From contig JACPNK010000004.1 of assembly GCA_016185525.1 (NCBI GenBank), positions 17,712 through 74,816 of the forward strand: a DNA stretch of 57,105 bases. The letters run 5' to 3'. A program made the position numbers and the translations under genes. Under the pieces are notes generated by a model. The model saw only the letters and a program-made list of their open reading frames with translations. It searched no databases and had not been told where the DNA came from. This DNA is from Candidatus Yanofskyibacteriota bacterium. Lineage in GTDB: Bacteria > Patescibacteriota > Minisyncoccia > 2-02-FULL-40-12 > IGHO2-12-FULL-4. Below, in pieces: positions 8,843 through 18,785 of this stretch; positions within the stretch are counted from its first letter, which is position 1, and each line of letters starts with the position of its first letter.

Positions 8843-9250
8843 TCAAGGTGTGGCTATTGACTGTTCGGCCGGAGTTTCAACAACAGACACTTCCTCAACC
8901 ATAACTTCTTTAATTTCCTTCGACGGAATCACAGCCTCGGTTTTCAACTTCGGCAATTCAGAGACTTCAGACTTCAACGGCTTACTTTTAGCTTTCCAAG
9001 CCTGGACTTTTTTACCCTCAATGACTTTTCTGCCAACTAACAGATTATGTGTTGTCGGCGAGGCTTGCGCACCTTTTGATAGCCAAGATAACACCCTTTC
9101 TTTATCTACATTAACCTTGTCTTCGTGAGGATTATATGTACCCAAAAGCTCCAAATATCTGCCTTTTGGTTTCTGGGTGTGTTCAGTGACAATTATTCTA
9201 AAATAGGCCTGACCCCTCTTGCCGATTCGCTGTAGTCTAATCTTTAGCAT
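8843..9250 (-). CDS. rpsP: 30S ribosomal protein S16
   Basis: MLKIRLQRIGKRGQAYFRIIVTEHTQKPKGRYLELLGTYNP. Confidence 0.96.
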   Translation of the reverse strand: MLKIRLQRIGKRGQAYFRIIVTEHTQKPKGRYLELLGTYNPHEDKVNVDKERVLSWLSKGAQASPTTHNLLVGRKVIEGKKVQAWKAKSKPLKSEVSELPKLKTEAVIPSKEIKEVMVEEVSVVETPAEQSIATP

Positions 9251-9306
9251 TGTTTCAAGAGATTATCATAAAAAACTTTTCTTTGCAACGTAAACAAAAA
9301 GAGAGG

Positions 9307-9474
9307 TTATTCCTCTCTCAACCTGCGGGCGGCTTCTTTAACTTCCTGTCTGGTCAGATTTGGTCTGGACAATTTAAGATTGCCGTATGCCCAACTTATT
9401 CTTTGCTCTTCCAATTCTTCTTCGGTCATCTTTATATTTTTAACTCTTTCAATAAGTCTTTCCAGATCGTCCAC
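9307..9474 (-). CDS. Small hypothetical protein (55 aa; below the ORF-track cutoff)
   Basis: GTG start with AAGGAG upstream; MDDLERLIERVKNIKMTEEELEEQRISWAYGNLKLSRPNLTRQEVKEAARRLREE. Confidence 0.6.
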   Translation of the reverse strand: MDDLERLIERVKNIKMTEEELEEQRISWAYGNLKLSRPNLTRQEVKEAARRLREE

Positions 9475-9571
9475 TGACTAGTCTCCTTACTAAAATATAA
9501 GTAACTTGAATGAATGTAGCATATTTTTAAAATTTTACCACCCCTTTTTATTCAACACCTTTAAATTAAAT

Positions 9572-9916
9572 TTAGTTCGTAGATTTCAGCATTTGTTCGA
9601 TAGCTCTTTTTAAAGTCGGTAAATCGTTTTGAACCGTTGACCAGACCACTACCGAATTGACGCCGAAATACTCATGGATTAATTTATTCCTCATATCAGA
9701 AATATCTCTCCAAAGTAGAGTTGAATTTGTTTTCTTAATTTCACCAGATAAACGACCCACAGCCTCGCCAATAATTTCAAATTGTCTAATAACAGCATCT
9801 CTTGTTATTTCATTATTTCTTCCCAAAAATTGCTCCTTATCCAAGCCTTTGGTATAAGTCTCAATTTTAGAAATAGCATCGAGTATGTGTTTCAGGTAAG
9901 CTTTATCTGGAGACAT
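9572..9916 (-). CDS. HepT-like (DUF86) toxin, HEPN family
   Basis: MRNKLIHEYFGVN (RX4HXY-like) HEPN motif; directly downstream of an MNT-type nucleotidyltransferase. Confidence 0.87.
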   Translation of the reverse strand: MSPDKAYLKHILDAISKIETYTKGLDKEQFLGRNNEITRDAVIRQFEIIGEAVGRLSGEIKKTNSTLLWRDISDMRNKLIHEYFGVNSVVVWSTVQNDLPTLKRAIEQMLKSTN

Positions 9917-9923
9917 AAAATTA

Positions 9924-10211
9924 TCATTGATAGATTACTTTAATGTCCTTTGTTATGTATTCTTCAATGTATGGGCTAATTGCTTCTTGAGTCACTAAAT
10001 CTACTTTTTGTTTTAATGCTTCTGACAACTTTCGTTCCAGCGCAATATAACCAAACAATCCCGGTTCTTTATCTTTTTTAAATCTAACCAAGATATCTAA
10101 ATCGCTATCTGGCCGGTTATCGCCCCGAGCGCGCGAACCAAAGATAGCGGCATACTCAATGTCGTTTTCAGCAAAAATACTTTTGATTTTTTCTACCGCA
10201 TTTTCGTCCAT
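9924..10211 (-). CDS. MntA-like minimal nucleotidyltransferase antitoxin
   Basis: AIFGSRARGDNRPDSDLDILV signature. Confidence 0.9.
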   Translation of the reverse strand: MDENAVEKIKSIFAENDIEYAAIFGSRARGDNRPDSDLDILVRFKKDKEPGLFGYIALERKLSEALKQKVDLVTQEAISPYIEEYITKDIKVIYQ

Positions 10212-10229
10212 AAAGTAATTATAACATAT

Positions 10230-10919
10230 TTACCACCCCTTCTTCTTCAACGCTTCTTCTGCGGCTACTTGTTGGGCTTCCTGCTTGCTTAAGCCTTCGC
10301 CTTTAGCAACAAGTTCATCGCCCAAGAAAACTCCGACGTCAAAATGGCGGGCATGGTCCGGTCCCCATTCTTTGAGAACTTCGTAAGTCGGGGTAATACC
10401 AACTCTATCTTGCGCTTCTTCCTGAAATAAACTTTTCGGGTCGCGATAGGCTTTTTGCTCAATTATTACCGGCAGTTCTTCAATAATAAACCTGTTTATA
10501 AACTCTTCGGCTTTTTTGTAGCCTTGGTCTAGATAAATCGCCCCAATCAGAGCCTCTATGGCATTGGCCAAAATATATTGCCGAGCACGGCCGACATCTT
10601 TAGCTTCGCCGCGAGAAAGCAGAATGTAGTCGTTTAGATTAAATTTCTCACAAATTTTTGCCAGTATCACCGCATTGACTATCGCCGCCCGCCAGTTAGT
10701 CAGCTCGCCTTCCGGGTTGGGATAGTTATTATAAAGATAATCCGTCACAACCAATTCCAAAACCGCGTCGCCTAAAAATTCCAGACGCTCGTTGTGGTCC
10801 AAATACCATTTGGTATTTTCGTTCAAATAAGAACGATGGGTGAGGGCTTGCAGAAGAAGGTCCTTGTTCTTAAAAGTAACACCTATTTTATTCTCGAATT
10901 CAGAGAGTTTTTCCTGCAC
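10230..10919 (-). CDS. rnc: Ribonuclease III
   Basis: NERLEFLGDAVLELVVTDYLY signature and C-terminal dsRBD. Confidence 0.96.
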   Translation of the reverse strand: MQEKLSEFENKIGVTFKNKDLLLQALTHRSYLNENTKWYLDHNERLEFLGDAVLELVVTDYLYNNYPNPEGELTNWRAAIVNAVILAKICEKFNLNDYILLSRGEAKDVGRARQYILANAIEALIGAIYLDQGYKKAEEFINRFIIEELPVIIEQKAYRDPKSLFQEEAQDRVGITPTYEVLKEWGPDHARHFDVGVFLGDELVAKGEGLSKQEAQQVAAEEALKKKGW

Positions 10920-11043
10920 TTGTTTAAAATGACAAATGACAAAAATTTAATGACTAATCAAATCCAAAGCTCAAATGACAAATTGGGTCTTTTGTCATTT
11001 GGATTTTGTCATTGAATTGTCATTAGTAATTTGGATTTTGTCA

Positions 11044-11550
11044 TTAATTATTTTTATTTTCCTGTTTCTCTTCTGTCACATTGTTTGCCACGTTGTCATC
11101 CTCTGAAGTTTTTACGTGGTCTTTCCCCGGCTCGCCTATTTCCCTGTATATCGTGCCCAAAACTCCGTTGACGAATTTACCCGAAGCGTCGCCGCCAAAG
11201 GTTTTGGCAAGTTCAATTGATTCGTTGATTGCCACTTTAGGCGGAACCTCATCACGATTACCGAAAAGCAACTCGTAAATACCAAGCCTTAAAACATTTC
11301 GGTCAACAATCGCAATTTGCTCCAGCGGCCACTGTGGCGCGGCTTTTTCAATTATTTTATCCAGTTCTTCTATCTTAGACAAAACTCCGTCAACCAAGTC
11401 GGAAACAAATTTTGTATCTTCTATGCCCGGACCGAATTCTTTTATATTTTTTTCAATAATTCCCGCCAGCATTTCATTATGCCTACCACGAAAGTCCCAC
11501 TCATAGAGAGACTGCATTGCGATACTTCTTGAAAGATGACGTGAAGCCAA
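11044..11550 (-). CDS. nusB: Transcription antitermination protein NusB
   Basis: [16 protein letters not shown] ... [27 protein letters not shown]. Confidence 0.93.
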   Translation of the reverse strand: MASRHLSRSIAMQSLYEWDFRGRHNEMLAGIIEKNIKEFGPGIEDTKFVSDLVDGVLSKIEELDKIIEKAAPQWPLEQIAIVDRNVLRLGIYELLFGNRDEVPPKVAINESIELAKTFGGDASGKFVNGVLGTIYREIGEPGKDHVKTSEDDNVANNVTEEKQENKNN

Positions 11551-11553
11551 CTT

Positions 11554-11624
11554 GTCTAATGACTAAAGACTAACGACTAAAGCTAGAGTTTCTGGCCTTA
11601 GACTTTGGTCTTTAGACCTTAAGC
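11554..11624. repeat. Dispersed GACTAAAGTCTAAGG-type degenerate palindromic repeat (nusB/rpmF spacer)
   Basis: GTCTAATGACTAAAGACTAACGACTAAAGCTAGAGTTTCTGGCCTTAGACTTTGGTCTTTAGACCTTAAGC. Confidence 0.75.
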
Positions 11625-11839
11625 TATCTCTTCTTGTGTTTCTCCTTCTTCTTCAATTCTTTAGCTAAAACATTTATTTTCTCCTCGCCTTTGTAAAATC
11701 CGCAAGACGGACAGACTGCGTGAGGCAGTTTTAGCTTACGGCACTGATTACAGGCAACAAGCCCTAACGGTTTTAGAGCCAAATGGCTTCTCCTTCTTCC
11801 TTTTTGTCCACGCGTAGAATGCGCTCTGGGAACTCCCAT
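11624..11839 (-). CDS. rpmF: 50S ribosomal protein L32
   Basis: MGVPRAHSTRGQKGRRRSHLALKPLGLVACNQCRKLKLPHAVCPSCGFYKG. Confidence 0.95.
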   Translation of the reverse strand: MGVPRAHSTRGQKGRRRSHLALKPLGLVACNQCRKLKLPHAVCPSCGFYKGEEKINVLAKELKKKEKHKKR

Positions 11840-11957
11840 AATCTACTAATTACTAATCAAATACGAATACACTAATTAAGATTTTATTCGTAAATTCGTA
11901 ACGGATTCGTAATCAGTAGATAGATTAACACTTTTCAGAAAAATTTGCAAAAATACA

Positions 11958-11985
11958 ACGCCCGCCTTAGTTGGCGGGCTTATCA
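11958..11985. terminator. Putative intrinsic terminator hairpin
   Basis: GCCCGCCTTAGTTGGCGGGC. Confidence 0.55.
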
Positions 11986-12072
11986 AAAACATCTCTACTC
12001 AAACGGGAACTCGCAATGGTTCAATAGCTTGAAAACACCCAAAATCTTTAATCTTGTTAGGCAATAATAGTA

Positions 12073-14379
12073 TTATCTGTCCGGGTAACACTCCTTGCAG
12101 AGCTGATAGTTTTGGGAATCCGGTGATCCGACGAAAGAACAAGAAGGGACGCTGGAAAAACTAGCGCAAAGCTCCGGCGTTACTGGAATTTCAGACGGCG
12201 ATCCGCTGGGAGACGGCACCGGCAATTGAGAACCGACTGGCGGTTGCTCTCCGCCGCCCTTGGGCTGACACGACATAAACTTAGCTTGGACAGCCGGATC
12301 AGCTACGCCTTGCTGTTGCTCTCCGCCGCCGCCTAAGGAATTGAGACAGGCCTGAAATTCACCGCATGGTTTCGTGAGACACGCATCCATTTTTTCTTTT
12401 TGACAGGCCTGAAATTTTGCACTGATTGCCGGATCAGAAGCGCCTTCCCCTTGTTGGTCCCCGCCCTGTCCCCCACCGCCTGACTGCAGAGCTTTTAGAC
12501 AAACCTCGAACTCTGAACAGGAGAGCGCCAGACAGGCAGCCTGTTTTTCCTGAGCCATCTTGCTCCCACATTTTCTTTGCGCCACTTCCAAGGCGGGAGA
12601 TTTTGCTTCTGATTGTGTTATTTTTCCTGTCTTGAATCGCCCAAAAAATTCAGTGCCCAATTCTTTCTCCATGCAGGCAAGCCATTCCGGAGAAGCTTTA
12701 TCAAGCATTGCCATAAACTCACGCTGTTGCTCGATGTTTTTAAGATCTTCTTCGCTAAGCATCCCGTGTTCCTTGGCAAAGTTAAAGCAGGTGTCCTGAT
12801 TTTCTGGAAGTACACAGAATGCTTCACATTCAGTTTTACTCTTGCATCCGCCAGGACCAGACTGGATATTGAATTTTTTGGCCATTTCCGCGTCTTCCGC
12901 CGATATAAAACCGGCTTTTACCGCAAAGTCAACGCATTCGCCAGTATGCGTTTCGTCTTTGCAATAACTGTCGCACGCTTCTCTTGACCTGCAATTTCCC
13001 GGACCTTTACCATCGGTCTTTTTTACTATTTCAGCATCCTCTTGTGTCATAAAACCGGCTTTTACCGCAAAGTCAACGCATTCGTTGGTGTGAGTGTCAC
13101 TCTCGCAATATGCGTCGCACGATTTTTTTGTGGTGCATCCGCCGGGCAATTTCCCGCCACTCTTTAGATACGGCAGAATTTTGCTGACTGCTTCAGCGTC
13201 TTCTTTTGGTATAAATCCGGCCTTTTGGGCAAATTCCATACACTCAACCGCGTGAGTTGAATTTTCACAATAGGCAAGACAACTTTCTTTGGTTTTACAG
13301 TTTCCCGGAAACTGCACACCCGCCTTTTTGACATCGGCCATCTGACGTATTTCCTTTAACTCATCGGGACTGGCCAAACTAAATTTTTCGGCAAAACTGA
13401 CGCATTCCTCTATGCGGTCAATGTCTTCACAATAATTTCGACAGGAGGCCTCGTCCTTGCACTGACCAGGACCTTCCCCTTTTTGCATCGCCGCAACAAC
13501 GGCTTTTTTGTCATCGGGTATTTCTACCGTCAGATTATTTTTTTGAGCAAATGCGATGCATTTTGAATAATTGCTTGATATGCCGCAATAGGCTTTACAA
13601 TTTTGCTGGTCGGTACAATTCCCCAACTCTGTTACCGGGTATGTGACTGTGCTCAACGCTTGAGCTATTGGTGATTTTGTTGGCGTAGGAGATGCTGGGC
13701 ACTTCATCGGCTTGCTACCAAAGGCGCTGCCCCCGACTGATTGGGGTCCGCCCCCTCCTCCGTATACAATCACTTCTGGAGAAGCCTGCTTAGAATTTTG
13801 CTTGCAATAATCAATCAAAAGTTTTTCGTAAACCTCGCGTGTACAAACTTTTCGCAAATCCGCAATTGAATTTACTCCGGGCTGTCTCTTTTTTATATAA
13901 CCAACTCCGATATCTGGATCAAAAAATCCTGGCGCGCTTGCTTCGCCGCTACGAAGTCCGCACGCACCGGTTATTGCAGAAAGATCAGCGCCAAGAGCGT
14001 TGCAGTAAAAAATAAAACCACTGCCAAGAGCGCCGCTTGATCCAGTAGAACTAACTTTACCCGCCTCGTTATACGAAATCACTCCGGCAGAAACAGGCTG
14101 AGAATTTTGCTTGCAGTACTGCTGAAACAGTTCTTGATAAACCTCTTTTGTGCAAGTCGCTCTCAATTCAGCAATAGTGTTAATTCCGGGTTGTGTTTTT
14201 TTCGCGTATCCTACGCCGAGATCGGGAAGATTAAATGTAGGCGCATTGACAAAACTATTACGGACAACGCAGACGCCCGAAACCGTCGTTTGAGCAAAAA
14301 CGATATTAGAACTCGCAAACAAAGAAAAAATCAGAACCGGCAGGACGACAAAAAGATTTTTTTTGAAAAAAATGTCCAT
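12073..14379 (-). CDS. Secreted cysteine-rich repeat protein
   Basis: 768 aa; signal-like N-terminus; at least six CxxxxxCxxYC...ECxxFAxKAGFxxxEDAE-type repeats. Confidence 0.85.
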   Translation of the reverse strand: MDIFFKKNLFVVLPVLIFSLFASSNIVFAQTTVSGVCVVRNSFVNAPTFNLPDLGVGYAKKTQPGINTIAELRATCTKEVYQELFQQYCKQNSQPVSAGVISYNEAGKVSSTGSSGALGSGFIFYCNALGADLSAITGACGLRSGEASAPGFFDPDIGVGYIKKRQPGVNSIADLRKVCTREVYEKLLIDYCKQNSKQASPEVIVYGGGGGPQSVGGSAFGSKPMKCPASPTPTKSPIAQALSTVTYPVTELGNCTDQQNCKAYCGISSNYSKCIAFAQKNNLTVEIPDDKKAVVAAMQKGEGPGQCKDEASCRNYCEDIDRIEECVSFAEKFSLASPDELKEIRQMADVKKAGVQFPGNCKTKESCLAYCENSTHAVECMEFAQKAGFIPKEDAEAVSKILPYLKSGGKLPGGCTTKKSCDAYCESDTHTNECVDFAVKAGFMTQEDAEIVKKTDGKGPGNCRSREACDSYCKDETHTGECVDFAVKAGFISAEDAEMAKKFNIQSGPGGCKSKTECEAFCVLPENQDTCFNFAKEHGMLSEEDLKNIEQQREFMAMLDKASPEWLACMEKELGTEFFGRFKTGKITQSEAKSPALEVAQRKCGSKMAQEKQAACLALSCSEFEVCLKALQSGGGGQGGDQQGEGASDPAISAKFQACQKEKMDACLTKPCGEFQACLNSLGGGGEQQQGVADPAVQAKFMSCQPKGGGEQPPVGSQLPVPSPSGSPSEIPVTPELCASFSSVPSCSFVGSPDSQNYQLCKECYPDR

Positions 14380-14706
14380 TTATTCAAAAGGGTTTTTATA
14401 GATTGTATCCAAGGGATTTTTCTGGTTTTTGAAGGGGTTAGTATTTGGTATCTGACCTTCAAGCGGACTCTGTGTCTTGTCAAAAATTTCGCCGCCCAAC
14501 GAAAAGCTTTTTTCTGAGGATGGGGCTTGCTTGCTCTTTGACCAGTACCAAAAAACACCGACGGCAACAATAATCGCAATAACGACAGAGGTGAGAATTA
14601 TCGGTTTTGATTTAAAATCCATATTATACTTTAACAATATCACATCCCACCAAGTTGAGAAATCCACAACTTCGTGAACTTGTCGGTGCCTGTCATGGTT
14701 ATCCAC
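14380..14706 (-). CDS. Hypothetical protein with N-terminal TM segment (start likely internal at MDFKSKP...)
   Basis: IILTSVVIAIIVAVGVFWYWS; adjacent to the Cys-rich protein gene. Confidence 0.55.
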   Translation of the reverse strand: MDNHDRHRQVHEVVDFSTWWDVILLKYNMDFKSKPIILTSVVIAIIVAVGVFWYWSKSKQAPSSEKSFSLGGEIFDKTQSPLEGQIPNTNPFKNQKNPLDTIYKNPFE

Positions 14707-14857
14707 CCCGAAAGAAATTTTGGGTTGTGGATAAAGTTTTTCTTAGGACAAAGAAAAACTTAATAAAGTTAGCATTTATAAGCTGAAAAAATTTCTAACG
14801 GGGCAGGCAAAAACTGCTTGTTGTGGCAAAAACTGTGAATGCTAAAATAGAGTTACT

Positions 14858-17800
14858 ATGTCATCTCGCTTCACACATCTCCACACTCACTCTCATTACT
14901 CTCTCTTAGATGGACTCTCAAAGGTTGGGGAATTAGTTAAGAAAGCGAAAGAAACGGGAATGGACTCTATGGCAATCACCGACCACGGGGCGCTTTATGG
15001 CGCCATAGAATTTTATCAAAAGGCAAAAAAAACTGGAGTTAAACCAATAATAGGATGTGAGATGTATGTTACCGAAGACATGCGCAACAAACAGCCCTCA
15101 AGCGACAGAAGAGACTATTTCCACTTAGTGCTTTTGGCCAAAAACAACACTGGCTACCAAAATTTAATCAAACTTGTCACCGCTTCTCACCTTGAAGGCT
15201 TCTACTACAAGCCCCGCATAGACAAAAACCTTCTCCGCCAGCACAGCGAGGGACTGATCGCTCTTTCCGCCTGCCTAGGCGGAGAGCTGTCCCGAGCCAT
15301 ACTGGCAAACAAATACGACAAAGCCAAAAAAATCGCTTCGGAGTATTCGGAAATTTTCGGACCGGAAAACTATTATATTGAAATCCAGCAGCACGAGAAT
15401 ACTCCAGAACAAAAAACGGTTACCCCGCAGTTGGTGAAATTAGCGAAAGAACTCGGCCTGCCTTTGGTAGCCACCCAAGACTCGCACTATCTGAACAAAG
15501 AAGACGCTCACGCCCACGATGTTCTGCTGGCCGTGCAGACCGGCAACAAACTTGACGACCAAGACCGCCTGACCATGCGCCATGACAACTTCTCTTTGTG
15601 TACTCCCGAAGAAATGGCCGAAAAATTTAAAGAGTGGCCGGAGGCGATTGCAAACACACAAAAAATCTCTGACCAGTGCAACGTGGATCTTACTCTGGGT
15701 AAATTTATCTTTCCCGATTTCGCTCTTGAACCGGGAAAAACTGCTGACAAAATGCTTGACGAGCTGACTCTGAAAGGAATATTGGAAAAAGGCTTGAATA
15801 ATAGGCCTGAAGTTCAAGAAAGAAGACGCTATGAACTTGATATCATCAAAAGCAAAAATTACGCGCCGTATTTTCTCGTAGTCGCCGATTTGCTCCGTTT
15901 TGCCCACGAGTCAAAAATTTACACCACAGTCCGCGGTTCAGTCGCTGGCTCCCTTGTCGCCTATCTTTCGGGAATTACCAATGTAAATCCTCTTGATTTT
16001 CAACTTCCTTTTGAAAGATTTCTCAACCCATACCGGCCGTCAGCGCCCGATATTGATATGGATTTTGCCGACAACCGGCGGCAAGAAGTTATTGAATACG
16101 CCAAGAAAAAATACGGCGCTGACAAAGTCGCCCAAATCGGCACATTTGGCACCATGTTAGCTCGCGGAGCAGTGCGCGACGTAGCCCGAGCGCTCGGCAA
16201 ACCTTATGACGTCGGCGACCGGATCGCCAAACTTATTCCCATGGGCTCACAGGGTTTTCCCATGACTATAAAACATGCCATGGAAATTGAGCAAGAACTT
16301 AGAAAGATTTACGAAACAAACACAGAGGCCAGAGAAATATTAGATATTGCTAAAAAACTGGAAGGCACAGTTCGCCACGTATCAGTCCATGCCGCAGGCG
16401 TAGTCATAGCTCCCAAACCGCTGACCGATTACGTGCCGATACAATTTGACCCCAAAGGTGAAGACAACCTCATTACTCAATATGACATGTATACCGTCGG
16501 CGAAGACGGCGTCGGACTGACTAAACTTGATTTTTTGGGCATCCGAAATTTGGCCATTTTAGAAAATGCTGTACGGCTGGTTGAAGAACATCAAAACGTT
16601 AAAATTGATATTGAAAAAATTCCGCTTGACGACAAAAAAACATTCGCCATGCTTGCCAAAGGCGAGACCGAAGGCCTTTTTCAATTAAACGGCGACGGTA
16701 TGACCAAGCACATTATGGACTTAAAGCCGACGACCATACACGACATCAACGCCATGGTCGCTCTTTATCGTCCCGGACCTATAAACAACATCACAGAATA
16801 CATCGCCCGCAAGCAAGGACGAAGCAAGATTACATATTTTCACCCTAAAGCAGAAAAATTCCTTGCCAAATCATATGGTATCTTGGTTTACCAAGAAGAT
16901 CTGTTGTTTACTGCTTTGGAACTGGCCGGCTACAATTGGGAGTCAGTTGATAAGTTCAGAAAAGCGGTTGGCAAAAAAATTCCGGTTGAAATGGCTAAAC
17001 AGCACGAAATTTTTGTTGAAGGCTGCCAAAAACACAGCGCTATGAGCAAACAGCAAGCAGAACAAATATGGAATCTTTTTGAGCCGTTTCAGGGTTACGG
17101 CTTCAACAAAGCCCATGCCGCCTGTTACGGCCGAGTGGCTTACCAAACCGCCTATATGAAGGCTAATTTTCCAGCAGAATATATGTGCGCCGTTCTGACA
17201 GCAGAAGCCGGTGATACTGAAAAAATAGCCGAAGTCATTGATGAGTGCCAGCACATGAATATCCCGGTTTTACCGCCAGACATTAACAGCTCTTTCAAAG
17301 ACTTCACGGTTTTAAAACAAGCAGATGGCGACCAGATTAGATTTGGCCTCCTGACAATAAAAAATCTTGGCGAAGGAATCGCTGAAGCAATCATTGCTGA
17401 AAGAAAAACAGGCGGACCCTTCAAAACTATAGACGAACTGGTGCGCAGAGTAAAAAACAAAGACCTCAACAAAAAATCTCTGGAAAGTCTTATCAAGTGT
17501 GGGGCATTGGACAATTTGGGCGAAAGAAATTTATTTTTAAACAACGTTGACCAGCTTCTAGCTTACGCCCGAGACAGCCAGAAACAGCATGCCAGCGGAC
17601 AAACCAGCCTTTTTGGCGACCAGCTGAACGTTCCCCTGCCTCCGTTGCGTCTATCGTCCGCCAGCCCAGCCTCTTCAGCTGAAAAGTTGGTCTGGGAAAA
17701 AGAATTGCTTGGACTTTTCGTTTCCGGCCATCCGTTAAGAAACTACCAAACACAGCTGGCCTTAGAACAAGGCCTGACGGCAATCAGGGATATTGTAGAG

Positions 17801-18106
17801 GCAGTTCACCCCGTCAAATCCGGTCAGACCGGAACTGCAAAGCAGTTATTTGACGGGGTAAAAATCGGCGGCATAGTAACTAAAGTCCAAAAAATCGTAA
17901 CCAAAACCGGCAAGCCCATGCTTTTCTCATGGCTGGAAGATCTGACTTCAAAAATTGAAGTTGTTGTTTTCCCCGGTGTACTAGAAAAAAATCCCGCCGC
18001 TTGGCAGGAAAATTCCGTACTTGTAGTAAAAGGCAAAATCAACGAGCGAGACGGCTCCCCGAAAATTTTGTGTGACGAAGTCAAACTTTTAACATCACTT
18101 GCGTAA
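14858..18106 (+). CDS. dnaE: DNA polymerase III subunit alpha
   Basis: FTHLHTHSHYSLLDG PHP domain; PDIDMDFADNRRQEVIEY; 1082 aa. Confidence 0.97.
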   Translation: MSSRFTHLHTHSHYSLLDGLSKVGELVKKAKETGMDSMAITDHGALYGAIEFYQKAKKTGVKPIIGCEMYVTEDMRNKQPSSDRRDYFHLVLLAKNNTGYQNLIKLVTASHLEGFYYKPRIDKNLLRQHSEGLIALSACLGGELSRAILANKYDKAKKIASEYSEIFGPENYYIEIQQHENTPEQKTVTPQLVKLAKELGLPLVATQDSHYLNKEDAHAHDVLLAVQTGNKLDDQDRLTMRHDNFSLCTPEEMAEKFKEWPEAIANTQKISDQCNVDLTLGKFIFPDFALEPGKTADKMLDELTLKGILEKGLNNRPEVQERRRYELDIIKSKNYAPYFLVVADLLRFAHESKIYTTVRGSVAGSLVAYLSGITNVNPLDFQLPFERFLNPYRPSAPDIDMDFADNRRQEVIEYAKKKYGADKVAQIGTFGTMLARGAVRDVARALGKPYDVGDRIAKLIPMGSQGFPMTIKHAMEIEQELRKIYETNTEAREILDIAKKLEGTVRHVSVHAAGVVIAPKPLTDYVPIQFDPKGEDNLITQYDMYTVGEDGVGLTKLDFLGIRNLAILENAVRLVEEHQNVKIDIEKIPLDDKKTFAMLAKGETEGLFQLNGDGMTKHIMDLKPTTIHDINAMVALYRPGPINNITEYIARKQGRSKITYFHPKAEKFLAKSYGILVYQEDLLFTALELAGYNWESVDKFRKAVGKKIPVEMAKQHEIFVEGCQKHSAMSKQQAEQIWNLFEPFQGYGFNKAHAACYGRVAYQTAYMKANFPAEYMCAVLTAEAGDTEKIAEVIDECQHMNIPVLPPDINSSFKDFTVLKQADGDQIRFGLLTIKNLGEGIAEAIIAERKTGGPFKTIDELVRRVKNKDLNKKSLESLIKCGALDNLGERNLFLNNVDQLLAYARDSQKQHASGQTSLFGDQLNVPLPPLRLSSASPASSAEKLVWEKELLGLFVSGHPLRNYQTQLALEQGLTAIRDIVEAVHPVKSGQTGTAKQLFDGVKIGGIVTKVQKIVTKTGKPMLFSWLEDLTSKIEVVVFPGVLEKNPAAWQENSVLVVKGKINERDGSPKILCDEVKLLTSLA

Positions 18107-18572
18107 CTTCTTTTTCCGGCGTAAGCGCCCACACCTCCAGTCCCTTCAAGAGAAGCTGTAAACTTTCCTCACTGTAATTACTAAGAATAAACAAAGACTT
18201 TTGTTTGTCTCTTGCTCTTTCAAAATCTCTTACACTGCCTTTTGAATCTTCCCAGCCCGGAAGAACAATTATTCCGTCGCAAACTCTATCATATACAACA
18301 TCGTCTAAGGCGTAGTAATAATCCTCGCTCGCATTAGCCAGCTTCTCAAAGTTGGCTGTGTGATTGTGGAGACAAAAGAAACCTACCAGTTTTGAATCGG
18401 AAAAATAATTTGCAATTCTAATTGCAACATACAGCGCGTTAGCAATGTTGTGGTCAATAAGCCGTCTATTGCCGCCGCTAAAGTAAGGCCCGACAATCCC
18501 AACAACACGCATTGAGTTCTCCTTTTGAAAAACAACTAAACGTCTTTTACCACATTTGAAACCAAAACTCAA
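18081..18572 (-). CDS. DUF4406/nucleoside 2-deoxyribosyltransferase-like protein (likely start at the internal ATG of MRVVGIVGPY)
   Basis: GIVGPYFSGGN ... DRVCDGIIVLPGWEDSKGSVRDFERARD pattern. Confidence 0.6.
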   Translation of the reverse strand: MSFGFKCGKRRLVVFQKENSMRVVGIVGPYFSGGNRRLIDHNIANALYVAIRIANYFSDSKLVGFFCLHNHTANFEKLANASEDYYYALDDVVYDRVCDGIIVLPGWEDSKGSVRDFERARDKQKSLFILSNYSEESLQLLLKGLEVWALTPEKEVTQVMLKV

Positions 18573-18584
18573 TTTTGATATGAT
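18556..18584 (+). promoter_or_regulatory. Putative promoter of the thrS leader
   Basis: TTGAAA-17 nt-TATGAT; predicted start just upstream of the structured element. Confidence 0.65.
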
Positions 18585-18596
18585 TTCTCATATTAA

Positions 18597-18780
18597 GAAG
18601 TGTAGCAGATACAGCCTTTGAGGTCACTGTGAGCTCGCGGTTGGCTCGGTTGGAAGGAGTATAATGTTTCTTTAACTCCTTCCACAACCCGAGCGAACAG
18701 TGAGTGAGTCTGCCGCCTGCCTGCCGGCAGGCAGGCTGGAATCAGCGAAAGTACCGAAAAGGCTGTATCTGCGAAGCTTC
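18597..18780 (+). ncRNA. Structured leader element, copy 1 (thrS 5' UTR)
   Basis: GAAGU-GUA-GCAGAUACAGCCUUU ... AAAGGCUGUAUCUGC-GAA-GCUUC; internal stems GGAAGGAGT/ACTCCTTCC and GCCTGCCTGCCGGCAGGCAGGC. Confidence 0.6.
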
Positions 18781-18785
18781 AGATT

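Noticed and set aside
15440-18132. Minus-strand ORFs within dnaE
   Set aside because: Antisense shadows of a clear dnaE gene; no SD or family resemblance.
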